Both the position numbers and the translations under genes were made by a program. A stretch of DNA of 64,000 nt from Streptomyces sp. SKN60 (GTDB taxonomy: Bacteria > Actinomycetota > Actinomycetes > Streptomycetales > Streptomycetaceae): positions 62,001 to 126,000 of the forward strand of contig NZ_JAHTMW010000021.1 of the NCBI RefSeq assembly GCF_026236535.1. Reading direction: 5' to 3'. Below the pieces are notes generated by a model. The model was not told where the DNA came from. It ran no database searches and saw only the letters and a program-made list of their open reading frames with translations. Shown piece after piece: positions 55,235 through 64,000 of the stretch; the stretch's first letter is position 1, and the number at the start of each line of letters is the position of its first letter.

Positions 55235-58189
55235 GTGCTGAACTATCAATTACTGGGCCCCATGCGAGTGTTCGCCGGAGCGGAGGAGATCGACACCGGC
55301 CCCGCGAAACAGCGCGCGGTGCTCGCCATGCTGCTCTGTGCCGACGGTGCCTACGTCGCCCGCCGGGACATCGTGCGGGGCGTCTGGGGCACTTCCGCCC
55401 CCGCCACCGCACCCCAGGTGGTGGTCTCGTACGTGGCCCGGCTGCGCAAGGCCCTCGAACCGGACCGCGCCCGCCGCTCCAGGGCCACCGTGCTGCTCTC
55501 GCGGGGCGACGCGTACGCCCTGCCGGCCGGACCCGGAGACGTGGATGCGCGGCTGTTCGAGCAGGCGTGGCAGGCGGCCCGGACCAGGCGGGCCGAGGGT
55601 GACCTCGACGGCTGTGCCCGTGAGTTGGAGCGCGGGCTCGCCCTGTGGCGAGGGACCGCGCTCGACGGAATACCGGGCCCGCACGCGGAGCGGCAGCGAC
55701 GCCGCCTGGAGGAAGTGCGCCTCGCCGGTCAGGAGGAGCGGTACGCCCTGCTGCTCGAACAGGGGCGGCACCACGAGATCGTGCCCGAACTGTCGGCCCT
55801 GGCCGCGGCCCACCCCTTCCGGGAACGCGTCCGGTCCCTGCTCATGCTCGCGCTCCACCGGGCCGACCGGCAGGCGGAAGCCCTCGCCGTCTTCCAGGAC
55901 ACCTGGCGCACCCTCGTCGAGGAGGCGGGCGTCGAACCCGGGCCCGAACTCCGCGACCTGCAGCGGCGCATCCTGGAAGGAGATCCCGGGCTGCGGCCCA
56001 CGGGTCCCGTCGCCTTGGCCGTGCGCACGGTCACCTCGCAACTCCCCGCCGACACCTCGGACTTCGTCGGCAGGCGCAGCGAGCTCGTCGAGATCAGAAA
56101 GCTTGCCGGCCGCACCGGCGCCCGGCCGCCGGCCAGGAGCCCCGGTGCGCCAGCCGCGGGCGGCACCGTACCGAGGATCGCCGTCATCACCGGCCCCGGT
56201 GGAATCGGCAAGACCACGCTGGCGGTCCACGCCGCGCACCAGCTCGGTGTCCGCTACCCGGACGGACACCTGTACGCGAGGCTCGACGGCGACCGGGACC
56301 ACCCGGTGCGCCCGGAAGCCGTCCTCGGCCGGCTGCTCGAAGACCTCGGAGTCCCCGCCGACCGGATACCCGCCGGTCTTGAGCGCCGCACCGCCCTGTA
56401 CCGCACCGTGACCGCAGGCCGGCGGCTGCTCCTGCTGCTCGACGACGCCCGCCGGGCCGCGCAGGTACGACCGCTCCTTCCGGCGTCCGGAGACTGCCTG
56501 GTCCTGGTGACCAGCCGGTCCCGGCTCACCGACCTGTCCACCAGAACCGTGATGCGGTTGAGCCCCCTGGACCGGCAGGAGGCACGCGGGCTGCTCCGTC
56601 AGGCGGTGGGTGCCGGCCCCGTCGACGGCGAGCCCGCGAGCGTCGAAGACGTTCTCCAGGTGTGCTCCGGACACCCGCTGGCCCTGCGCGTGGTCGCGGC
56701 CAGGGTCGCCGGACGGCCGCCGGGAGCCTTTGGGTCGATCGCCCGCAGACTCCGGGACGAGGAGCGCCGACTGCGTGAACTGGCCGCGGGGGACCTCGCG
56801 GTGGCGAGCAGCCTCCAGGCCGGCTACGACAGCCTGCCGGACGCCGAAGCCAAGTCCGCCTTCCGGCTGTTGAGCCTCCTCGCCGTGCCGGACCTCGGCG
56901 TGTCCGACGCGGCCGCCGCCCTCGGCGTGACCGACCACTGTGCCGAAGGGCACTTGGAGGCCCTGACGGACTCCCATCTCCTGGAGGTCTTCCTGCCGGA
57001 CAGCGGCGCCGGCGACCAGGAGCCGTCCGTCCGAGTCGAGCGCCACCGCTACCGCTTCCACGACCTGCTCAGGGTCTTCGGCCGTGGCCTCAGCGGCGGC
57101 CTGGGCCGGGACACCTCCCTGAACGTGATGCTCGGCAGACTCACCCGCGGCCACCTCGCCGCCGTCCACGCCGCAGACCTGCTCCTCCGCCCCGGCCACA
57201 GCGCCGGGAAGGACTACCGCGGCGCCGAAACCCCGTACGTGGAGCATCACTTCGCCGATGCGGAAGAGGCCCTCGCCTGGCTGGAGGAGGCGCGCGGCAC
57301 CATCCTGGGGGCGGCACTGCAAGCCGCCGCCACAAGTGCGGTCTCGCCTGCCGTCCTCGCCGAACTGACCACCCGGCTCCGGGGGTTCCTCCAGCGCTGC
57401 GGCCACTGGCGGGACTGGGAGAACCTGGCGCGGGAGACCGTACGCCTCGCGCGCGCCGAACCCGACCCCCTCGCGGAGGCGACCGGCCGGCTGGAACTCG
57501 GCACCCTGGCCGCCGCCCGCCAACGCCTCGACGAGGCCAGGGACGAACTCCGCACCTCCACCGACCTGTTCGCCGCCGCGGGCGACACCCGGGGCGAGGC
57601 GCGGGCCCTGAACAACCTCGGCCTCGTCCATCTGGAACGCGGCGAGTACGCCGAGGCCGCCGCCTGCCTGGAACGGGCCCTGGGCCTCCACCGCTCCGCC
57701 CACCAGGCCGCCGACGCCGCCATCGCTCTGGACAACCTGGCCCTGCTCCACCTCCGCCAGGGGTCCCTCGACCGTGCCGAGCAGGCCTGCGCGGACGGGC
57801 TCGCCGTCCACGACGACATCGGCACACCGGAATCGGCCGCGGCCACGCTCAACATCCTCGGCCTGATCCGCTGCGGCCAGGGCCGCCACGCCGAGGCCGT
57901 CGACTGCCAGGACAGGAGCCGCGCCCTGGCCCGCGCACAGGGCAACGTCTACCGCGAGGCGTACGCCCTCCTCGACGCTGCCACGGCTCACCGCGCCCTG
58001 GGGCGGTGCCGGGAGGCCGTCGAGTGCGGCGAACAGGCCCTGGACCTGCGTCTGCGACTCGGCGACCCGCACGGCATCGCCACCGCGTTCACCGAACTGG
58101 CGACGACCCTGGACGCGGCGGGCCACCCGGACCGCGCCGAGGCCTGCCGTTCGGAGGCACGGGCCGCGCTCGACGCAACGGCGGGGTGA
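55235..58189 (+). CDS. AfsR-like SARP regulator (SARP, BTAD, NB-ARC, TPR) with a TTA codon
   Basis: A 984-residue regulator. The N-terminal OmpR-like HTH (YQLLGPMRVFAGAEEIDTG) and BTAD domain span about residues 1-250, ending with PGPELRDLQRRIL. The NB-ARC ATPase has Walker A ITGPGGIGKTTLA near 310 and Walker B LLLLLDDARRA. C-terminal TPR units include ALNNLGLVHLERGEYAEAAAC. GTG 55235 is the likely start; a TTG at 55232 is also in frame. Codon 6 is TTA (55250-55252), read only by the bldA tRNA in Streptomyces, so full expression should wait for late growth. No antibiotic cluster is visible beside it. Confidence 0.88.
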   Translation: MLNYQLLGPMRVFAGAEEIDTGPAKQRAVLAMLLCADGAYVARRDIVRGVWGTSAPATAPQVVVSYVARLRKALEPDRARRSRATVLLSRGDAYALPAGPGDVDARLFEQAWQAARTRRAEGDLDGCARELERGLALWRGTALDGIPGPHAERQRRRLEEVRLAGQEERYALLLEQGRHHEIVPELSALAAAHPFRERVRSLLMLALHRADRQAEALAVFQDTWRTLVEEAGVEPGPELRDLQRRILEGDPGLRPTGPVALAVRTVTSQLPADTSDFVGRRSELVEIRKLAGRTGARPPARSPGAPAAGGTVPRIAVITGPGGIGKTTLAVHAAHQLGVRYPDGHLYARLDGDRDHPVRPEAVLGRLLEDLGVPADRIPAGLERRTALYRTVTAGRRLLLLLDDARRAAQVRPLLPASGDCLVLVTSRSRLTDLSTRTVMRLSPLDRQEARGLLRQAVGAGPVDGEPASVEDVLQVCSGHPLALRVVAARVAGRPPGAFGSIARRLRDEERRLRELAAGDLAVASSLQAGYDSLPDAEAKSAFRLLSLLAVPDLGVSDAAAALGVTDHCAEGHLEALTDSHLLEVFLPDSGAGDQEPSVRVERHRYRFHDLLRVFGRGLSGGLGRDTSLNVMLGRLTRGHLAAVHAADLLLRPGHSAGKDYRGAETPYVEHHFADAEEALAWLEEARGTILGAALQAAATSAVSPAVLAELTTRLRGFLQRCGHWRDWENLARETVRLARAEPDPLAEATGRLELGTLAAARQRLDEARDELRTSTDLFAAAGDTRGEARALNNLGLVHLERGEYAEAAACLERALGLHRSAHQAADAAIALDNLALLHLRQGSLDRAEQACADGLAVHDDIGTPESAAATLNILGLIRCGQGRHAEAVDCQDRSRALARAQGNVYREAYALLDAATAHRALGRCREAVECGEQALDLRLRLGDPHGIATAFTELATTLDAAGHPDRAEACRSEARAALDATAG

Positions 58190-58397
58190 GTGTCCCGCCG
58201 GAGGGCGGTCGTCGTGCTCAATGGCCTCTCCAAGCGGGGGTGTCGGGGTCTCCGCGTGCCGTGAAGAATCACGCTCCTCACCGAGGCCGGGGCGGAGCCG
58301 AGACGCGCTTCGCCACCGTCTCGGCCCTTCGGCGCGCCGTCATCGCGTGCGTGCCCTCGCCCCCGAGGACATCGTCCCCTCTCAAGCACGGGATCCC

Positions 58398-58797
58398 ATG
58401 AGTTACGACGCCTTTCAACCCCGGCAAGCCTCCTTCCCGCACCATCAGACCTCCCCACAGGCCCGGGTGGGTCCGTCCCCGGTGGACCCGTCCCCTTGCT
58501 TCGCGCAGATCCAGGCCGATCCGGCGATCGGGAGACCGCGTGCCGCACGCCCGGCCCATCGTCGCCGTGCTGGCCACCGTCTTCGGCTTCTACCTGCTGA
58601 ACTCTCTGCTCGCCACGGCGGTGCCGGGTCTCCTGGCCGTCCGGCTGCTCGGAGCCGTGAACGCGGGCATCGGCCTGGTTCTGCTGCTGAGCGCCCTCAG
58701 TCTGGCGGCGACGCACTGGTACGCACGTCATTCGCGGAAGCATGACCCGCTGGCCGCCCAGGTCCGCGTCTCGTTCGAGCGGGAGGGCCGCCAGTGA
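58398..58797 (+). pseudogene. DUF485 family membrane protein, frameshifted
   Basis: The start MSYDAFQPRQ and the motif FAQIQADPAIG, in the frame from ATG 58398, resemble the N-terminus of DUF485 proteins. The two membrane helices (VAVLATVFGFYLLN, LLGAVNAGIGLVLLLSALSL) and HWYARHSRKHDPLAAQVR lie in another frame, with a break around 58525-58550. An alternative is a short protein from GTG 58540, which has a GGGAGA site. DUF485 proteins accompany acetate/solute symporters; the symporter remnant overlaps it by 4 bases. Confidence 0.65.
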
Positions 58798-59530
58798 TCG
58801 CGTACGTCCGTCTCCCGGGCGGCGAGGAGTCCTTCCCCGTCGTCGCGGTCTTCATCGTCTTCGTCGTCCTGGCGATGTTCCTGGCGTTGTGGCTGACCCC
58901 GGAACGGGACACACCCGGCGACTTCTTCGTCAGCGAGCGACGGCTGTCCGCGGTGCGCAACGGCTTCGCGATGTTCGGCGACTACGTCTCCGCCGCGACG
59001 GTCCTCGGCACCCCGGGTCTGCTCGCGCTCACCGGGTACGAGGGATCGTCTACCTCACGGGCCCGATCGTCGGCTGCGTCATCCTCATGTTCCTGCTCGC
59101 CGAACCGGTGCACAGCACGGGCCGGTTCACGATCGGCGACAGCCTCGCGCAGCGGCTCAGGCCCAGGCCCGTGTACGTGGCGTCGAGCGTCTCCACGCTG
59201 GTGAGCTGCTTGCTCTATCTGATCGTTCAGATGGTTGGTGCGGGCTCGATCGCCGCCTCGATCCTCGGCATCCCCGGAGTGGTGCCGCGACGGGTGGTCG
59301 TCTGCGCCGTCGGCATTCTGATGATCACGTACGTGCTGATCGGTGGGATGCGTGCCACCACCGCGATGCAGATGATCAAGGCCGTGCTGCTGCTGATCAC
59401 CATGGTGTCGCTGGCCGTCTGGGTCTTGGGCCGCTTCGGCTTCGACCCGAGCGCCCTGCTCGCGGCCGCCGCCGAAACCCGCGGCGGGGGCCAGGACCTC
59501 CTGCGCCCGGGCGCGCGGTTCGGGGGTGTC
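58794..59530 (+). pseudogene. Truncated, frameshifted sodium:solute symporter (ActP-like)
   Basis: From GTG 58794 the protein opens with a membrane helix, then TPGDFFVSERRLSAVRNGFA and FGDYVSAATVLGTPGLLAL, typical of acetate symporters. A one-base loss near 59041 shifts the frame; the other frame continues GIVYLTGPIVGC, YLIVQMVGAGSIAASILGIP and AMQMIKAVLLLITMV. Similarity stops near 59530 after LLRPGARFGG, less than half the normal 540 residues. The following 100 bp read like the end of a different gene (frame to TGA 59629), so a deletion joined two genes. Confidence 0.78.
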
Positions 59531-59655
59531 GGCGGAGGGTCGGCTCGGTCCGGGACACCCGGGAGCCCGGCGGGGCCCCGTACGCGGAGACGGAGGTCCG
59601 CGTCCTCAGCGGAGCCGAAGGCCGGGACTGACCGCGACCGGGGAACCACGAAACG

Positions 59656-59686
59656 AGCGGCCTCCGTCGATTCGACGGAGGCCGCT
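59656..59686 (-). terminator. Bidirectional hairpin terminator
   Basis: AGCGGCCTCCGTCGA and its complement TCGACGGAGGCCGCT (59656-59670, 59672-59686) form a long, perfect stem with a minimal loop, 26 bp after the end of the MHS transporter gene. It can serve that gene and any transcript arriving from the symporter side. Confidence 0.8.
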
Positions 59687-59711
59687 CCGGTGCTCCGGTG
59701 GGGAGGGGTGG

Positions 59712-61076
59712 TCAGCTCGCTGTCAGGGACGGCTCGTTGTCGGCGTCGATCACGCCGGCCACGTCTTCCGCCTCCTCCTCCTGCCGGTACGTCTCGCTGA
59801 GTACGAGGACGCACACACAGGAGACCGCCGCCGCGAGGCCCAGGAAGCCGGCCACCGGCACGAACGAGTCGTACTTCGCGTACAGCCAGGTCGCGACGAT
59901 CGGAGTGAACGCGCCGCCCAGCATCACGCCGAGCTGGTAGCCGAGCGAGGCACCGGAGTAGCGCACCCGGGCGGTGAACAGCTCCGAGAAGAAGGCCGCC
60001 TGCGGGCCGTACATGCAGGCGAAGAGCAGTTGCCCGACGACCAGGGCGAGGGTGACCAGAGGCCAGCGCTCGGTGTTCATCAGGACGAACGCGGGGTACG
60101 CCCACAGGCCCATGCCGAGCGCGCCCGTCAGGTACACCTTGCGCCGGCCGATCCGGTCGGAGAGGGCGCCGAAGGCCATCAGCGCGGGGATCTGGAGCGC
60201 GGCGCCGACGAGGACCGCGTTGAGCAGGGTGCTCTTCGGCATGCCGAGGACCGTGGTGCCGTACGCCAGCATGTACGTGACGAAGAGGTAGAAGCCCGCG
60301 CCGACGATCACGACCGCGCCGGCGGCGAGCAGCACGTTCCGGGGGTGTCTGCGCAGCACCTCGACGACGGGGGAGCGGGAGGTGCCGGACGCCTCGCGCT
60401 CCTCCTTGACCTGGCGGCTGTCCTCCGTCTCCTCCAGCTTGAACTGGGCGAAGATCGCCACCACGATCAGCGCGATGCTGCACAGGAACGGCACCCGCCA
60501 GCCCCATGCCGCGAACTGCTTCTCGCCGAGCGCGGACGTGGTGACCAGGAAGACCAGGCTGGAGAGCATCAGCCCGGCCGGAACGCCCAGCTGCGCGAAG
60601 CTGCCGTACAGGCCTCGCCGCCCTCGCGGGGCGTTCTCTGTGGCGATCAGCACCGCCCCGCCCCACTGGCCGCCCACGGCGATGCCCTGAAGCAGTCGCA
60701 GCACGACGAGCAGCAGCGGCGCGGCGACGCCGATGGCGTCGTACGTCGGCAGCAGCCCGATCACCGCCGTCGAGCCGCCCATCAGGAACAGTGCGGTCAC
60801 CAGCGCGGGCTTGCGCCCCACCCGGTCGCCGAAGTGCCCGAAGACAATTCCTCCGAGTGGACGCGCGACAAAACCGATCGCGAACGTCACGAAAGCCAGC
60901 AGGGTGCCGACCAGCGGATCGGAAGCCGGGAAGAACAATTTGTTGAAGACCAGGGCGGCAGCCGTGCCGTAGCTGAAGAAGTCGAACCACTCGATGGCCG
61001 ATCCGGCGCTGCTCACCATGATGATTCTGGGGAGCGAGGCGGATTTCCCGGCAGAGCGGGCAGGGGGCTGGGACAT
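59712..61076 (-). CDS. MHS-family (MFS) metabolite:proton symporter
   Basis: A 454-residue transporter with 12 predicted helices. I chose ATG 61076, which begins SQPPARSAGKSASLPRIIMV; a longer frame upstream is non-conserved. The family opening AGSAIEWFDFFSYGTAA and the loop signature GHFGDRVGRKPALV are intact, as is GQWGGAVLIATE. MHS members carry small acids such as alpha-ketoglutarate, proline or shikimate with protons; the substrate is not inferable. It is divergent from the zinc-ribbon gene across 289 bp. Confidence 0.88.
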   Translation of the reverse strand: MSQPPARSAGKSASLPRIIMVSSAGSAIEWFDFFSYGTAAALVFNKLFFPASDPLVGTLLAFVTFAIGFVARPLGGIVFGHFGDRVGRKPALVTALFLMGGSTAVIGLLPTYDAIGVAAPLLLVVLRLLQGIAVGGQWGGAVLIATENAPRGRRGLYGSFAQLGVPAGLMLSSLVFLVTTSALGEKQFAAWGWRVPFLCSIALIVVAIFAQFKLEETEDSRQVKEEREASGTSRSPVVEVLRRHPRNVLLAAGAVVIVGAGFYLFVTYMLAYGTTVLGMPKSTLLNAVLVGAALQIPALMAFGALSDRIGRRKVYLTGALGMGLWAYPAFVLMNTERWPLVTLALVVGQLLFACMYGPQAAFFSELFTARVRYSGASLGYQLGVMLGGAFTPIVATWLYAKYDSFVPVAGFLGLAAAVSCVCVLVLSETYRQEEEAEDVAGVIDADNEPSLTAS

Positions 61077-61365
61077 GTGCGACTCCGGAATGCGGGAGGC
61101 GACGGTGCCGTCGCTTCTCTCGGCGGGGATGACACGAAGATGGAGTGTCGTGGACCACAGCACCACCTCCACTTGGAGAGGGTGGATCGCGGCACTCGGT
61201 GCCTTCCGGTGCAAATTCCTTCGGTGCGGAACAGTACGGCCCAGTGCGAAAAACCTCTCCAACTGGGGGAACTCCGCTCTTTTACAGGGGAACGGAGTGT
61301 CATACGTTGCTCTCCTCTTTCGCATCCGCATGCGGCGGATTTCGAGAATCCGAAGGGAGTGCGAT

Positions 61366-61803
61366 GTGTTTTACGCGCGAGTAGCCGGCATGGAACCGGT
61401 GTCACGGTCCGAAGGGTCCGCCAAGGACGTCCTCGGTGAGGTGGAACTCTTTTTCCAGCGTTGTTCCTGGTGCCGCACCACGACCGTCCGGCGGCTCCTC
61501 TGCCCGGCCTGTTGGTCCACCGATCTGGTGGCGGAGCGCAGCGAGGGCGTGGGCGTCGTGACCCCCCGCCGTTACGGCCCCACGACGCCGGAGACCGTGT
61601 GGCCCGTGCGGATGCAGGAAGGGTTCGTCGTGCGCTGCCGGGTCGACGGTCCGCCGCACGCCGTGCGCCCCGGGGTCCGGGTCCGGCTCGCCAGGACGGC
61701 CGCCACGATCACGGTCCCCAGTGGTCGGATCATCCGACGCGAACCCGTGGTCCGGCTCTGCGAGGACGTCCCCCTGGACGGCTGGATCCGCGGCGCGGGT
61801 TGA
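61366..61803 (+). CDS. Zinc-ribbon/OB-fold protein (DUF35-like)
   Basis: A 145-residue protein. AAGGGAG lies 6 bases before GTG 61366; ATG 61390 is a possible alternative. Near residue 35 a zinc ribbon reads CSWCRTTTVRRLLCPACW (two CxxC pairs), followed by an OB-like beta part (EGFVVRCRVDG, VRPGVRVRLARTAA). This arrangement matches the DUF35/ChsH2-type OB-fold family, which often accompanies acyl-CoA or ketosynthase-like enzymes. No such partner is adjacent, so its function is open. Confidence 0.65.
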   Translation: MFYARVAGMEPVSRSEGSAKDVLGEVELFFQRCSWCRTTTVRRLLCPACWSTDLVAERSEGVGVVTPRRYGPTTPETVWPVRMQEGFVVRCRVDGPPHAVRPGVRVRLARTAATITVPSGRIIRREPVVRLCEDVPLDGWIRGAG

Positions 61804-61880
61804 GCGTCCGTCCAGGCGGGTCCACTCTGGATGCAGAGACCGGGGGCTGGTCACACGGTGCGGGACGGCAGGGTTCGGTC

Positions 61881-64000
61881 ATGGCACAGACAGGCGGCGC
61901 GGACGGCACGACGGAACCGGACGACGGCCCGGGCGGGACACGCGGACTGCGGTTCCCCGCTGTGGTGTGCGTGGACGCACGGGGTCGGGTGACCGCCTGG
62001 GCGCGAGGTGCCGAGCTCCTCCTCGGCCACCGCTCGGACGAGATCGTCGGGCGCCCCCGCGCGGAGCTCTTCGACGGACCCGTGCCCGACCCGCCGAGTC
62101 GGGCCCTCACCGAAGGGCGCCAGTGGAGCGGTCGCGTGGCCCTGCGGCACCGCGACGGGCGGCGCGTGGACGCCGACGTCTATGCCGAGCCCGTGCGCGA
62201 CGCGACGGGCGACACGGCATGGGTGCTTCTGATCGGCGAGCCCGGCGTGCCCGGCGAGCAGCGACGGCCCCCCGGCCAGGGAGCGGCGGACGACGCTGAG
62301 GCGACGGCGCTCATGAGCTTGGCGCTCGACCAACTGCCTCTGGCTCTGGGCGTGTTCGATCAGAACAACCACATGGTGGGAGCCAACGAAGAGGCGTACC
62401 GAGCCATGGCCGTCACGGCGGAGAGCGCCCTCGGCCACCGGCTCGGGGAGGTCGGCTCCGCACCGCCCTACCATCGCCTGGAACAACTGGCGGCCCAGGT
62501 GCTGAGCACCGGGGAAGCGGTGCGGGTACGGATCTCCGGCAGCGCCCCCGAAGCCGGCCGCAGGCGCGTCTACTCCAACTTCGTCTACCCGCTGAGAGAC
62601 GGCGACGGCAGGGTACGCGGCACGTCCATCGCCGCCCTCGACATCACCGACCAGGATCTGGCCCGGCGCAGGCTCTCCCTCATGAGTGCGGCCGGGGAGG
62701 GCGTGGGCACCACCCTGGACGTCATCCGGACCGCGCAGGAACTGGCCGACGTGGCCACCGAGCGGTTCGCCGACTATGTGGGCGTCGACCTGCTCGACTC
62801 CGTGCTCCGCGGCCTGCCGCCGGAACCAGTGGGCAGCCGTGCCGCCTCGACCTACCACCGCATCGCCCAGCGGTCCGTCCTCGACGGCTTTCCGGAATCG
62901 GCGATACGTACCGGGCAGCCGGACTTCATCGCCCCCGACTCGCCGATGGAACTGGCCCTCCGTACGGGGCGCGCCCTGCGGCACCGCATCACGGACCCGG
63001 ACATGCGGCGGTGGCTGGACCAGGAGCCGGCCCGCGCCGAGCGGGCCCGGACGTACGGGATCCACTCGTACCTCGTCGCACCGCTGCTCGCCCGGGGCAC
63101 CACCCTGGGCCTGGTGATCTTCCTGCGGCACCGGACTCCCGAGCCGTTCGACATGGAGGACCTGCACCTGGCCGGCGAACTCGCCGCCCGGGCCGCCCTG
63201 GCGATCGACAACGCACGCCAGTACACGCTGCAACGCAACACGGCCCTGACCCTCCAGCACAGCCTGCTGCCCCGGCACACGCCCCGGCAGGGGGCCGTGG
63301 ACGTCGCCTTCCGCTACCTGCCGGGTAGCGCCGACGGCGGGGTGAGCGGCGACTGGTACGACGTGATCCCGCTGCCCGGCGCACGGGTCGCCCTGGTCGT
63401 GGGCGACGTCGTCGGCCACGGCGTGCACGCCTCCGCCGCCATGGGGCGGCTGCGCACAGCGGTCCGGACCCTGGCCGACCTGGACCTCCCGCCCGACGAA
63501 CTCCTCACACACCTCGACGACCTCGTGGTACGGGGCGACCAGGCACCGGCAGAAGCACCCGGACAGGAGCCGACCGACGGCCCCGCAGCCGGCGAAGTGG
63601 GCGCCACCTGCCTCTACGCCGTCTACGATCCGATCTCCCGTACGTGCACGATGGCCCGCGCCGGCCACGTGGGCCCCGCCGTCCTACGCCCCGACGGCTC
63701 CCTGGACTTCCCCGAACTGCCCGCGGGCCCGCCCCTGGGCCAGGGCGACGACCTTCCCTTCGAGTCGACGGAACTCGACCTGTCGCAGGGCAGCGTCCTC
63801 GCGCTCTACACCAAGGGCCTCGTCCAAGGGGCGGACCTGGACGCCGGGCTCGTCCCGCTGCGCCGCGCGCTCGCCGAACCGGCGGAATCACTGGAGGACA
63901 TCTGCGACGCCGTCCTGGACGCCTCCTTCACGGGCCCGCCGTGCGACGACATCGCCCTGCTCGTCGCCCGGACCCGGGCGCTCGACGACTCCCAGGTCGC
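61881..64000 (+). CDS. PAS-PAS-GAF-SpoIIE (PP2C) phosphatase, 5' part
   Basis: At least 706 codons; the gene runs off the right end. From ATG 61881: a first PAS domain (about residues 30-110, VVCVDARGRVTAWARGAELL), a second (about 150-255, LALGVFDQNNHMVGANEEAY), a GAF domain (about 270-440) and a SpoIIE-type PP2C phosphatase domain from about residue 460. In the last, GGVSGDWYDV, VVGDVVGHGVHASAAMG and CDDIALLV give the metal-binding Asp residues. A histidine-kinase-like ATPase often follows in this family and may lie beyond the end. It probably regulates an anti-sigma system. Confidence 0.9.
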   Translation, partial: MAQTGGADGTTEPDDGPGGTRGLRFPAVVCVDARGRVTAWARGAELLLGHRSDEIVGRPRAELFDGPVPDPPSRALTEGRQWSGRVALRHRDGRRVDADVYAEPVRDATGDTAWVLLIGEPGVPGEQRRPPGQGAADDAEATALMSLALDQLPLALGVFDQNNHMVGANEEAYRAMAVTAESALGHRLGEVGSAPPYHRLEQLAAQVLSTGEAVRVRISGSAPEAGRRRVYSNFVYPLRDGDGRVRGTSIAALDITDQDLARRRLSLMSAAGEGVGTTLDVIRTAQELADVATERFADYVGVDLLDSVLRGLPPEPVGSRAASTYHRIAQRSVLDGFPESAIRTGQPDFIAPDSPMELALRTGRALRHRITDPDMRRWLDQEPARAERARTYGIHSYLVAPLLARGTTLGLVIFLRHRTPEPFDMEDLHLAGELAARAALAIDNARQYTLQRNTALTLQHSLLPRHTPRQGAVDVAFRYLPGSADGGVSGDWYDVIPLPGARVALVVGDVVGHGVHASAAMGRLRTAVRTLADLDLPPDELLTHLDDLVVRGDQAPAEAPGQEPTDGPAAGEVGATCLYAVYDPISRTCTMARAGHVGPAVLRPDGSLDFPELPAGPPLGQGDDLPFESTELDLSQGSVLALYTKGLVQGADLDAGLVPLRRALAEPAESLEDICDAVLDASFTGPPCDDIALLVARTRALDDSQV

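Overview
The window is high-GC actinobacterial DNA. The gene families point to Streptomyces: an AfsR-type SARP regulator with an in-frame TTA codon, LAL-type LuxR regulators, a probable DasR site (dre) upstream of a GH18 chitinase, ABC sugar-uptake genes with no ATPase of their own, and many ATGA or GTGA overlaps. No tRNA, rRNA, CRISPR array, transposase or integrase is visible.

Left part (1-11917): the 3' end of a VOC-domain gene; a secreted 1249-residue protein (beta-propeller, ASH-type Ig repeats, two L-type-lectin-like domains); a reverse-strand pair, DUF6153 then DUF305 lipoprotein, behind a CsoR-like operator (copper handling inferred); a forward pair made of an unrecognised 900-residue protein and a right-handed beta-helix protein; a small TPR protein divergent from a pirin gene.

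Middle part (about 11755-38215): the last 50-odd codons of pirin reappear 26,394 bp to the right as an orphan fragment, with 67 bp identical, and related non-coding sequence follows both copies. The segment between looks like an inserted or duplicated accessory island. It carries an isochorismatase-like hydrolase, DoxX, Dps-like ferritin, a disulfide oxidoreductase, several alpha/beta-hydrolases, a YtcJ-like amidohydrolase, an acetate-transporter-like protein, a sugar ABC operon coupled to a LAL regulator, an LLM flavin monooxygenase with its FMN reductase, a second LAL regulator, an XRE/NB-ARC/TPR regulator, a second HSL-type esterase and an AraC regulator.

Right part A (38574-50821, all reverse strand): a mycofactocin locus. 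In transcription order it holds an AcoR-like activator, an aldehyde dehydrogenase, an NDMA-type alcohol dehydrogenase, mftA (43 codons), mftB, mftC, mftD, a mycofactocin-coupled SDR, mftF and mftE, then a globin-FIST gene pair. Six of these genes carry about nine frameshifts between them, and the aldehyde dehydrogenase has lost about 55 internal codons. A near-identical 22-bp motif lies just upstream of the aldehyde dehydrogenase and of the globin-FIST pair, which suggests one regulon.

Right part B (50957-64000): an expansin-like secreted protein, a chitinase and a polysaccharide-lyase-like protein (two of them carrying C-terminal chitin-binding-type modules), a TTA-containing SARP regulator, a decayed DUF485/acetate-symporter operon, an MHS-family transporter, a zinc-ribbon/OB-fold protein, and the start of a PAS-GAF-SpoIIE phosphatase that runs off the end.
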